The notes: generated by a model not told the origin, from the sequence alone. Positions 1 to 6,711 are shown, counted from the first letter of the stretch. The stretch: 6,768 nt of DNA from Chloroflexota bacterium (GCA_005881085.1 VBGU01000209.1:1-6768), one strand, 5' to 3'. A program made the numbers and translations.

Positions 1-633
1 CCGCAGGGTGTACGCGAGATCGCCGAGAAGACGCTTCGCGAGCACCAGGGCCACGCCGGCGCCGGCGAGCTCCTTATCGACCGAGGGATCGCCGGGGCGC
101 CGCGGGTTGACGAGCGCGTACGCGTCCGGAAGCTCCGCCGGTGGGTGATGGTGGTCGGTCACGATGAGATCGACGCCCAGCTCGCGCGCGAGCGCTGCCT
201 CCTTCACCGCGGTGATTCCGCAATCGACGCTCACGATGACCTTGGCGCCATCCTGGGCCAGCTGCCGGAGCGCCGCGGAGTTGAGGCCGTAGCCCTCTTC
301 GTACCGATTCGGGATGTACGCCCCGACCACTACGCCGAGCTGCCGGAACGCGCGGACGAGGATGGCCGACCCGGCTATGCCGTCGACGTCGTAGTCCCCG
401 TAGACGACGATGCGCTCGCGAGCCGCGAGCGCACGACGGAGCCGCTCGACCGCGCGATCCAGATCGAGCATCGGCGGGCCCTCTTCGGTCGGCTCTGCGG
501 CGAGAAACGCGGCCATGTCGCCCGGGGCGAGGCCGCGGCAGGCGAGCACCTGAGCGACGAGCGCGGGGATACCATCCGGCACATCCCCGGCCTTTTTGGG
601 CATGATCCAGCGCCGCTGCGCCGCGAAGGTCAT
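1..633 (-). CDS. recJ: RecJ, single-stranded-DNA-specific 5'-3' exonuclease, N-terminal part (cut by window edge)
   Basis: Reading leftward from 633 gives 211 codons with no stop, running off the window. RecJ degrades single-stranded DNA 5' to 3' in the cytoplasm during recombination and mismatch or base-excision repair. The DHH-phosphoesterase core is clear: YGDYDVDG at about residues 78-85 (motif I, metal-binding Asp residues), SVDCGI at about 135-140, TDHHHPP at about 159-165 (the DHH motif), NPRRP at about 176-180 and LAGAGVAL at about 189-196. The start is ATG at 633 (MTFAAQRWIMPKK). It has GAAGG four bases upstream, and a QRWI-type N-terminus is usual for RecJ. A second ATG at 603 is possible but lacks such a site. 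The C-terminal DHHA1 and OB regions lie outside the window. The gene diverges from the deacetylase gene with no spacer. Synteny of secDF with recJ is known in other bacteria, for example Bacillus subtilis, and supports the call. Confidence 0.96.
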   Translation of the reverse strand, partial: MTFAAQRRWIMPKKAGDVPDGIPALVAQVLACRGLAPGDMAAFLAAEPTEEGPPMLDLDRAVERLRRALAARERIVVYGDYDVDGIAGSAILVRAFRQLGVVVGAYIPNRYEEGYGLNSAALRQLAQDGAKVIVSVDCGITAVKEAALARELGVDLIVTDHHHPPAELPDAYALVNPRRPGDPSVDKELAGAGVALVLAKRLLGDLAYTLR

Positions 634-642
634 CTGACCTTC
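625..642. promoter_or_regulatory. Perfect inverted repeat over the divergent recJ/deacetylase starts
   Basis: The sequence GAAGGTCATCTGACCTTC is an 8-bp perfect inverted repeat around a 2-base centre. Each arm contains GAAGG, so each strand carries a Shine-Dalgarno four bases before its start: ATG at 633 on the minus strand and CTG at 634 on the plus strand. In RNA from either strand the arms would fold into a hairpin of about 7 bp with a 4-base loop. For recJ the ribosome site would be in the stem and part of the ATG in the loop. It could be a dyad operator or a translational control hairpin. Chance symmetry is also possible. The geometry is seen directly; the function is inference. Confidence 0.5.
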
Positions 643-1938
643 AAGTATCTCGCACAGGTGTTCACTCTTGCGCTCGCTGCGGCCTCATGCACTCCGGCCG
701 CGCCGTCCACGACTCCGACGGCGTCACCCGCCGCCGCGACCGCCGAGCGCGGGCTGGCTGCTCCGATCGCCGTCAAGGTCTCCACGCCCCGCCACTGGTT
801 CACGGTCCCGGACCCCGTCGCGAACGAGCCCGCTCTCATCAACGTCGAGTTCGCATCAGATCCATCCGCGGGAAAGCCTCGTGTTCGCCTGGCCCCCATC
901 AATCGGGAGGCGCCGCTTGTGGCTGCCACCCCGAGCCGATGGTCCGCGCAGGTAGACCTGACGGGGCTCGCGCCCGGCTCCTACAAGGTCGGTGTCATCG
1001 AGCGGGTCGCGGGCGCCGACGTGGTGATCGACGGAAACGAGGCGGGCGGCGAGGTACGTTTGTCCGAGCCCGAATACGTCGTCTGGACGCTGGACTTCGA
1101 GGGCGACGCGTCGAGCGACGCGGCGTTGGCGAACACCGCCGCGATCGCGGACGAGCACAAGATCCCGATGACGGTCATGTGGAACCCGCGCGTGTGGACG
1201 ACGACCCAGGTATCGGCTGCCCGCGCCGACGCGATGCTCGCGTGGACGAAGGAGCGTGTCGCGAAAGGCGACGAGCTCTCGCTGCACCTACACATGTGGA
1301 CCGACTTCGTACGCGCTGCGGGACTCGTTCCGCGGACCGTGCCGAGCTGGGCGGGCCGTGGCGACGGGTACGACGTCCCGATGACCGCATACCCCGAGAA
1401 CGATCAGCGCACGCTCCTCGAGTACTCGCTGCGGCTGATGTCGGAGCACGGTCTCGCGCGACCGACGACGTTTCGCGCGGGCGGCCAGTTCGCGAACGAC
1501 GCAACCCTGCGCACGCTCGCGGGGCTGGGATTCGTCGCGGACGCGAGTGCGGTGCCGGCGGGTGCGTTCGGCCGGCTCCCCTACCCCTGGACGCTCGCTG
1601 CGGACGCGCAGCCGTATCGACCGTCAGCCACCGATGCGAACAAGGCCGGTGACCTCACGCTCCTCGAGGCGCCGACCATCGGTGGCAACACTTTTGGCTT
1701 TGATGTGCGGACGATCGACGCGATCATCCGCGCCGATCTGTCGTACGTGGCGCCGGCCGGCGCATTCGCGACGAGGCGGCGCGCCGTAACGATCGTGAGC
1801 CACCCTGGCACGATCGACGCGACCGAGCGCGCGGCGATCATCGCGCTCTTCAACGCGTTCGCGCCGCTTCGCTATGACCGCGACGTAGGACCCGTCCGCT
1901 TCGTGACGCTCGCGCAGCTCGCGCAAGCCTGGCGCTAG
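634..1938 (+). CDS. Secreted, probably lipid-anchored polysaccharide-deacetylase-like protein
   Basis: About 434 residues if read from CTG 634. The N-terminus MTFKYLAQVFTLALAAASC resembles a lipoprotein signal peptide, with Lys5, a hydrophobic core and Cys19 in an AASC lipobox (weak, Ala at -3). A Pro/Thr/Ala linker and a beta-rich domain at about 45-150 follow. The C-terminal part looks like a NodB/CE4-type deacetylase: LDFEGD at about 153-158 (usual place of the catalytic Asp pair), SLHLHMW at about 216-222 (H-x-H metal ligands), TFRAGG at about 279-284 and SHPG at about 389-392. Such enzymes remove acetyl groups from cell-wall or exopolysaccharide sugars; the substrate here is unknown. No ATG is usable. 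CTG 634 has GAAGG four bases upstream and gives the charged signal peptide. GTG 658 is the alternative, but it lacks a ribosome site and gives an uncharged, very short leader. The frame stays open leftward to 145, but that part is antisense to recJ. The gene converges on the FtsH-like gene. Confidence 0.82.
   Translation: MTFKYLAQVFTLALAAASCTPAAPSTTPTASPAAATAERGLAAPIAVKVSTPRHWFTVPDPVANEPALINVEFASDPSAGKPRVRLAPINREAPLVAATPSRWSAQVDLTGLAPGSYKVGVIERVAGADVVIDGNEAGGEVRLSEPEYVVWTLDFEGDASSDAALANTAAIADEHKIPMTVMWNPRVWTTTQVSAARADAMLAWTKERVAKGDELSLHLHMWTDFVRAAGLVPRTVPSWAGRGDGYDVPMTAYPENDQRTLLEYSLRLMSEHGLARPTTFRAGGQFANDATLRTLAGLGFVADASAVPAGAFGRLPYPWTLAADAQPYRPSATDANKAGDLTLLEAPTIGGNTFGFDVRTIDAIIRADLSYVAPAGAFATRRRAVTIVSHPGTIDATERAAIIALFNAFAPLRYDRDVGPVRFVTLAQLAQAWR
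1935..1938. other. CTAG shared by two convergent stop codons
   Basis: The deacetylase stop TAG (1936-1938, plus) and the FtsH-like stop TAG (minus, from 1937 to 1935) lie in the same palindromic CTAG. The two coding regions therefore overlap by four bases tail to tail, and there is no room for an intergenic terminator. Transcription of either gene must end inside the other, so the 3' ends of the two mRNAs are complementary. Confidence 0.9.
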
Positions 1939-3830
1939 CTCAACGACTCCGGATGCGGCGGCACCGGGACCGGTCCCGGAGCGGGCGGTTGTCCGGGCAC
2001 TCCGGGCTGCGATGCGACAACGGGGATGGCAAGACCGGGCATGTGTCCGTTCGTCCCGTTCTTCATGATCTGCTCGATGGTCGGGAGGACGACCGGCTTC
2101 CGGACGAACGGGGCGGCCTTCTCGGGATTCGCCTCGTCGGCGTACCTGAAGACTTCGTCAAGCTCCGGTCCGATCAGCTCCTCGTGCTGCATGAGCGCGG
2201 CCGCGACCGCGTGGACCGCGTACTCCTTCTCGCTCATCAGGCGCTTCGTTTCTTCGAAGAGTTGCTGAAGGAGGTTGTCGACCAGCACAAGCACTGTGTC
2301 CGGGTAACCGCCGACCGCACTCGCCGGCGCGACCATCAGCGTCGAGCCCATGCCGAGCCGCGCCACGTAGGTGAGCGCGGCATTGGTCGCGTTTTGGAGG
2401 TCGCTGCTCGCTCCCTGGAGTTTGGTGCCGAGAAAGAGCTCTTCGACGGCGCGGGAGCCGAGCGAGACCATGATGCGGGTCTCGTACTGGCGCGCGTGAA
2501 TCTGCTGGCGCTCTTCGCGCTCGGTGCTGTCGACCATGCCGAGGGTGTCTCCGCGTCGGATGATCGATGCCTTCTTCATGCGGTCTTCCGGTCGAAGGTA
2601 TTGGTTGGCGACCGCGTGACCCGCTTCGTGATAGGCGACCGCGCGCTTGTCATCGGAGCTCATCTTGTGGATTGGCTGCTTCAGACCGATGAAACGCATG
2701 TCCGCCGCGGCGAGCCAGTCCTTGTAGCTCATCTGGTCGCGGCCATCCTCGTGCGCGACGATCAGAGCCTCGTTGATGATGGTCCGGATGTGGATCGGGG
2801 TCCACCTGACTGAATCCGCGGCCATCATGTCTACGTCGCACGTATCGTCGTGCGCCTTCTTGCTCAGGTAGTGCTGGATGATGTCCTTGCGCCCTTCGCC
2901 GTCCGGCGTGTACACGATGAGCGAGCGGTCGAGCCGGCCGGGACGCGTGAGCGCAGGATCGAGCACGTCGGGGCGGTTCGTCGCGCCGATGACGAAGACG
3001 AGCGGCTTCGGCGGCACCGGCCCGCGGACCAGTCCAAGCCATCGCGCGATCTTGACTTTGAAACGGTCTTCGACGTGCTGACCAAGAGAGTCCATTTGGT
3101 TGAGGAGCGTGTTGAGACCCATGCCCTGGCCGCCGAACATGCCCATCCCGCCCATACCGCCCTGCATCTGTCCGCCTTGAACCCCGCCGCGGGAAAGCCC
3201 GATCGAGTCAAGCTCGTCCATGAAGAGGATGCAGCAGCCGGGCGTCCCGGGCTTCGCGTATTTGCGCGCGAGTCCCCGACCCTTCCGAAAGAGCGAAATG
3301 ATGATGAGCGCGTCGACGCCCATCCACATGCTTCGCAGGCTTGAGGCGTCGATGTAGATGAACGGAAGCTTCGCCTCGGCGGCGATGACGCCCGCGAGGA
3401 ACGTCTTGCCCGTCCCGGGTTGACCCGAGAGGAGCATTCCCTTCGGCATCTCGCCACCGGCGAGCTTGAAGCGCTCGACACCGCCGAGGATCCGGACGAG
3501 CGTCTTCGCGTGATCGACCAGATCCGGCTGTCCGCGGTAGTCGTTGAAGCTGAGTCCGAGCTGGGGGTCGTCCGGCGTCACCGTGTAGGTGCGCGGACGC
3601 GACAGGAACCACATGAGCAGACCGAACTGCGCGATGAACGCGAAGGCGTAGAAGATCAGCGTGACGAGAAGGCCAGGCATCTGGCCGATGAGCGCCGCGA
3701 GGCCCTCGAACACGCTGCGGATGCCGTAGAAGAAGAGGATCAGCGCAAGGATCCCGAGAAGGATCAGCAGGCGCCGCTTGTTGTGTTCGAGCACATACGC
3801 GCTCGTCGTCACGATTCCTCGAGGGGTCAA
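1935..3830 (-). CDS. Divergent FtsH-like membrane AAA+ zinc metalloprotease
   Basis: 631 residues. It is an ATP-driven protease of the FtsH type, anchored in the membrane with its catalytic part in the cytoplasm. Two membrane segments lie at about 20-38 and 52-77, with only some 13 residues between them; classical FtsH has a folded domain of roughly 70 residues there. AAA domain: Walker A GQPGTGKT (136-143), pore loop MWMG (168-171, usually MFVG), Walker B ILFMDELD (201-208), and a second region of homology with NRPD and RPGRLDR (arginine fingers R296, R299). The protease has HEAGH (401-405) and probable third zinc ligand D477 in SSDLQ. Oddities are a Gly/Met-rich stretch at about 215-238, an extra basic segment at 251-276, MDSL (246-249) where FtsH has MDGF, WTPIHI in the sensor-2 region, and a Pro-rich tail from about 598. 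TTG 3830 is chosen because of TAGGTG four bases upstream and the TTGA overlap with the preceding gene. It could be a paralogue of a true ftsH elsewhere, so I give no symbol. Confidence 0.93.
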   Translation of the reverse strand: MTPRGIVTTSAYVLEHNKRRLLILLGILALILFFYGIRSVFEGLAALIGQMPGLLVTLIFYAFAFIAQFGLLMWFLSRPRTYTVTPDDPQLGLSFNDYRGQPDLVDHAKTLVRILGGVERFKLAGGEMPKGMLLSGQPGTGKTFLAGVIAAEAKLPFIYIDASSLRSMWMGVDALIIISLFRKGRGLARKYAKPGTPGCCILFMDELDSIGLSRGGVQGGQMQGGMGGMGMFGGQGMGLNTLLNQMDSLGQHVEDRFKVKIARWLGLVRGPVPPKPLVFVIGATNRPDVLDPALTRPGRLDRSLIVYTPDGEGRKDIIQHYLSKKAHDDTCDVDMMAADSVRWTPIHIRTIINEALIVAHEDGRDQMSYKDWLAAADMRFIGLKQPIHKMSSDDKRAVAYHEAGHAVANQYLRPEDRMKKASIIRRGDTLGMVDSTEREERQQIHARQYETRIMVSLGSRAVEELFLGTKLQGASSDLQNATNAALTYVARLGMGSTLMVAPASAVGGYPDTVLVLVDNLLQQLFEETKRLMSEKEYAVHAVAAALMQHEELIGPELDEVFRYADEANPEKAAPFVRKPVVLPTIEQIMKNGTNGHMPGLAIPVVASQPGVPGQPPAPGPVPVPPHPESLS

Positions 3831-3840
3831 TTCACACCTA
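3827..3840 (-). promoter_or_regulatory. Ribosome site and TTGA start/stop overlap of the FtsH-like gene
   Basis: On the minus strand the sequence reads TAGGTG (3840-3835), four spacer bases, then TTGA. TTG (3830-3828) starts the FtsH-like gene, and TGA (3829-3827) ends the upstream membrane-protein gene. The Shine-Dalgarno lies inside the last codons of the upstream gene. This is the usual arrangement for translational coupling and points to co-production, probably in a fixed ratio. Confidence 0.8.
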
Positions 3841-4606
3841 CCACCGCATCATTCGCCACCCTGAGTACGAATCCCACGACGAAATCGATCCCTTCCGTGG
3901 TCTTTCCGGTCACCACGTAAGCAGAGAGCAGGCGTCCTTCGCTTTCGACAGCGCCAACGAACTTCGTGGTGCGCACGTCGGTGATGGGCTGAAGGGCAGC
4001 ATCCAGATCGGTCAGCATCGTCGAATCGATGAGCCTGGAAAGAGCCTGGGCGTCGTCGGCGCCGATCGCCGCGACGACGTCGTGCGCGGCTCGCGGCTCT
4101 TCGACCTTGGGGAGCGCGGGGTAGGGATTCTCCGCCGGCCCCTTGTCGACGAGCGCGTGCACGACGACCCCGGCGAGGATCCCGATCACGAAGAGCGACA
4201 GCGTCGCCACCGCCCGCGTCTCATTCGGGAAAAACTGGTCGACACCCTGTGCGGTGCGAAGACCGACGGCGTAGATGTGCACGGAATAGATACCAACACT
4301 TGCGCCGCCGATGTATGTGAGCGAGAGCGGCTGGATGGATGCGGTCGTCCGACTGCTGTCAGCATTTTGCAGCTCGGTGGCACGCTGGGCGATGCTCTGA
4401 TTCGGGCGGATGCCGACGATCGAGTTCGGGTCGCGCTGGAGAAGACCGAGCATGTACGCCCGGGCTACGGGCGATTCGCCAGTCGCGCCGAAGAGGCCGC
4501 TGTCCTGGATGAAGACGCCGACGGCCGAGGCGATGACGAAGCCGGCGAACATGCCAACCAGCAACGTCCCCGCCGAACCGGAGATGAGCCGCCTGAGCCC
4601 CACCAT
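3827..4606 (-). CDS. Unrecognised membrane protein coupled to the FtsH-like protease
   Basis: 259 residues; I do not recognise the family. A short basic N-terminus (MVGLRRL) precedes membrane segment 1 at about 12-34. A segment of about 100 residues follows (35-132), then membrane segment 2 at about 133-153, a Pro-rich linker and a C-terminal domain of about 85 residues (173-259). With N-in topology the middle segment is outside the cell and the C-terminal domain is in the cytoplasm. The stretch at 95-117 is fairly hydrophobic, and if it crosses the membrane the topology changes. The C-terminal domain, a helical start followed by beta-strand-like stretches ending VVGFVLRVANDAVVGVN, is reminiscent of NTF2-like folds, but this is a weak impression. 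The start chosen is ATG 4606, 25 bases after the hydrolase stop and without a strong Shine-Dalgarno. TTG 4681 would add 25 residues and overlap the hydrolase gene by 50 bases. Its coupling to the protease suggests a partner, adaptor or regulatory subunit. Confidence 0.8.
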   Translation of the reverse strand: MVGLRRLISGSAGTLLVGMFAGFVIASAVGVFIQDSGLFGATGESPVARAYMLGLLQRDPNSIVGIRPNQSIAQRATELQNADSSRTTASIQPLSLTYIGGASVGIYSVHIYAVGLRTAQGVDQFFPNETRAVATLSLFVIGILAGVVVHALVDKGPAENPYPALPKVEEPRAAHDVVAAIGADDAQALSRLIDSTMLTDLDAALQPITDVRTTKFVGAVESEGRLLSAYVVTGKTTEGIDFVVGFVLRVANDAVVGVN

Positions 4607-4631
4607 TGGCAGTCTACGCGTGACATTTGGC

Positions 4632-5771
4632 CTATCCGCCCGCTCCCAGCGCGCTGGCCGCGAAAACCAAGAGTCCGCCAAGTTCTGGTGCCCAGAAGTC
4701 GAGACCCTTTTCCTTCGCGCCGGCGCCCAGGGCTGCCGCGTGTGACAGGAGCGCCGTCCGTTGGAAGCGCGTTGGCCCGGCGTGCGCGGTCGCGGCAGCC
4801 GTCTCGCCCTCGCTCACGGGCTCGAAACGGTCTCCTACGTCGTGTAGCCAGAACACGGGTGCGCGGATATCGGCCCAGTTCCTGCGCGGCGAGAGATCAT
4901 CGAAGATCTGGCGCAGTGCAGGAGGCAGCTCGCGGAGTCGAGCCAGCGCCAGGTCATAGTCGGTCGTTCCGAACGCGCGCCACAGCGATCCGGCTTCGGT
5001 ACCGATGCCAAGTGGTGGATCGGTCGCGGTTCGGCCGTCGTTGGCCCGGAGCTCCTCCTCCAGCAGCCCACGGTCGCGCGGATCGCTGACCGCGGCAGCG
5101 GCGGCGAGCGGCAACCGCAGTCGCACAATCGGGTCCGGATCCCATGCCGCCGAGGCGCCGTCAAGCATTTGGGTCCGCGTAACCACACTCGCGAGATAGG
5201 TGTCGAGGTCGTAGTACGCCCCGAGTGCTCCGACATAGGAAGCGCGCGCGACGGCCTCGTACCGGCCGGCGGCGGCAAGCAGCATTCCGCCGCCAACTGA
5301 GAATCCGAAAGCCCCGACCGGCATCCCACTGGAATCCGGCAACAACAGCAATCTCGCGAAGGCCGCGTCGATGATCGCCGCTGCCCGCGGTTCGAGGGTG
5401 CCCTCGCGGATGAACGGGAACTCCGGCAGCATCACGAGATATCCGGCTCGCGCGAGCGCCTCGGCGAGTCGCGTCGTCTCGGGATCGTCGTTCCCGAGCG
5501 CAGTGGCCCCGTTGACCACCATCAGGGCGGGATGACGGTCGCCCCAACCTGGACGCCACCACGTCACACGCATCTCGATACCGCCGAATGATTCCCGCGT
5601 TCCGGTCACCAGCGGGAGGGGCGTCAGGTACTCGGCTACGTTCCGATCCCAGAGCGCGCTCGAGTAGATGTCGGCGACGAGGATCGCGCCCGCGCCGAGG
5701 GGTCGAAGGAAGGGACGCCAGAGGATCGCGATGGCGACAACGAGGAAGACGAGAACGAGCGGTCGCCGCAT
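4632..5771 (-). CDS. Membrane-anchored alpha/beta hydrolase (dienelactone-hydrolase-like)
   Basis: 379 residues. An N-terminal hydrophobic segment at about 4-17 after MRRP is a signal anchor or uncleaved signal peptide, so the enzyme probably acts at the outer face of the membrane. The alpha/beta-hydrolase fold is supported by a strand PALMVVNGAT (81-90, oxyanion region), the nucleophile elbow GFSVGG with Ser158, the acid loop LHDVGDRFEP with Asp314, and a likely catalytic His344 in LLSH. Family members cleave esters, lactones or peptides; the substrate cannot be read here. A region of about 100 residues between the nucleophile and the acid (roughly 195-300) may be a cap domain. ATG 5771 is preceded by GGTAGAG nine bases upstream, which directly abuts the secF stop, 15 bases away. 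The gene is thus cotranscribed with secF and the two downstream genes. The fold is well supported; a link to secretion rests only on position. Confidence 0.86.
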   Translation of the reverse strand: MRRPLVLVFLVVAIAILWRPFLRPLGAGAILVADIYSSALWDRNVAEYLTPLPLVTGTRESFGGIEMRVTWWRPGWGDRHPALMVVNGATALGNDDPETTRLAEALARAGYLVMLPEFPFIREGTLEPRAAAIIDAAFARLLLLPDSSGMPVGAFGFSVGGGMLLAAAGRYEAVARASYVGALGAYYDLDTYLASVVTRTQMLDGASAAWDPDPIVRLRLPLAAAAAVSDPRDRGLLEEELRANDGRTATDPPLGIGTEAGSLWRAFGTTDYDLALARLRELPPALRQIFDDLSPRRNWADIRAPVFWLHDVGDRFEPVSEGETAAATAHAGPTRFQRTALLSHAAALGAGAKEKGLDFWAPELGGLLVFAASALGAGG

Positions 5772-5786
5772 TCGCGGCGACTCTAC

Positions 5787-6687
5787 CTAGGTCGCGGCGG
5801 CGAGGCGACGGTGCCGGACCCGGTCTTCGACCTCTTGCCAGAGCGACACGATCTGGCTCGCGTTGAAGATCGACGAATACGTCCCGGAGATGATGCCGAT
5901 GAGCAGCGCGAGCGCGAAGTTGCGGACGGAGAACCCGCCGAAGAGGAACAGCGCAAGCAGCGTGAACACGACGGTCAATGACGTGATCACGGACCGCGCC
6001 AGTGTCTGCATGATCGAATAGTTGATCACCGGGTTGAGCGCCTCGCCAGGGTTCAGCCGCAGGTTCTCGCGGATCCGGTCGAAGACCACGATCGTGTCGT
6101 GGACCGAGAAGCCGATGATCGTCAAGACGGCCGTCACGAAGAGGCTGTCCACTTCGATCTTGAAGAAATACCCGAGGATGGCGAAAAGACCGAGAACGAT
6201 GAGCGCGTCGTGCAGCAACGCGACGATCGCCGCGATTCCATAGCGGAAGGCTGCCCAGCCGAAATTCCGGAACGCCCACGCGATGAGCAGCACGATCAGG
6301 AGGCTCGCGAGGGCGATCGACTTTGCTGCGTTCTGGATGAGCTCCGCTGAGAACGATGGACTCACCACTGAAGAGTTCGTGATCCTTGTGTCGGGTCCGA
6401 AGGTCTCCTTCAATCCGGCCTCGGTGCTCACGAGCTCCGGCGGGAGCATCTCGGTCGTACGGACCTCGACCCCACCACCGGCCACGCCCTGGATCGTCGC
6501 CTCGTCATGGCCGTGTGAGCTGCGCGTCGTCGGGTCGCGTCGCGAACGTGACCTCGAGGAGCGTGCCGCCCTTGAACTCGATGCCCGGCCGCAGTCCGCC
6601 GATCGCGAGGAAGATCACGCCCGGCACGATGAGCAGCGCCGAGAACAGGAAGTACCACCACTTGCGCTCGACGATGTGGAAGAGCAT
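5787..6687 (-). CDS. secF: SecF, protein-export membrane protein, interrupted by a frameshift
   Basis: SecF works with SecD and the SecYEG channel and uses the proton gradient to complete export. The N-terminal part is read from ATG 6687, with TTAGG eight bases before it: a first membrane segment at about 12-30 and the conserved RPGIEFKGGTLLEV. This frame ends at TGA 6507-6505 after 60 codons. The rest is in another frame, open from before 6485 down to 5787. It carries VVSPSFSAEL (canonical VGP, here with Ser for Gly), five hydrophobic stretches and the signature HDTIVVFDRIREN at about 129-141 counted from 6485. Start to stop is 901 bases, one more than a multiple of three. The joined protein would have about 299 residues, normal for SecF. 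Either the gene is broken or the sequence has an error. Since SecF is normally kept intact, an assembly or sequencing error is a serious possibility. Confidence 0.93.
6505..6530 (-). other. secF: Frameshift region in secF
   Basis: In the first frame the protein reads DDAQLTRP and stops at 6507-6505. In the second frame this stretch reads HGHDEATIQGV and continues into good SecF sequence. Skipping one base after the DDAQL codons joins them as DDAQL-HGHDEATIQ. Between LLEV and ATIQ the joined product looks several residues shorter than SecF proteins I can recall. A small deletion of 3n+2 bases may therefore explain the shift better than a one-base insertion. Confidence 0.8.
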
Positions 6688-6711
6688 GGGAAAAGCCTAA
6701 CGAATTTCCAA

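Noticed and set aside
145..633. Left extension of the plus-strand deacetylase frame to GTG 145
   Set aside because: It is exactly antisense to the recJ DHH core, which has clear motifs. The extension has no recognisable domain and would bury the lipoprotein signal in the middle of the protein.
644..649. GATACT on the minus strand as a -10 box for recJ
   Set aside because: There is no matching -35 element, and transcription would begin almost at the start codon. The match is too weak to annotate.
687..1652. Second plus-strand frame of 321 codons inside the deacetylase
   Set aside because: It is a shadow frame, Arg/Gly-rich. The deacetylase motifs DFEGD, HLH, FRAGG and SHPG are all in the other frame.
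1953..2813. Long plus-strand open frame of 286 codons opposite the FtsH-like gene
   Set aside because: Its sequence is Arg/Asp/Val-rich with no domain, and it mirrors the protease-domain codons. This is typical antisense openness in GC-rich coding DNA.
4607..4681. Upstream TTG start at 4681 for the membrane protein
   Set aside because: It would overlap the hydrolase 3' end by 50 bases and add a 25-residue Arg-rich tail with no sign of selection. ATG 4606 starts directly before the basic residues and the first membrane segment.
4082..5089. Long plus-strand open frame of 335 codons across the membrane protein and hydrolase
   Set aside because: It spans two well-supported minus-strand genes, is extremely Arg-rich and has no motif.
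5161..6279. Minus-strand frame of 372 codons across secF and the hydrolase
   Set aside because: It overlaps the SecF signature region and the hydrolase nucleophile region in a different frame and is Arg-rich without domains.
6505..6530. Programmed ribosomal frameshift in secF
   Set aside because: I see no obvious slippery run or downstream stimulatory structure, I know of no programmed shift in SecF, and the join seems to lack residues. A mutation or error is more likely.
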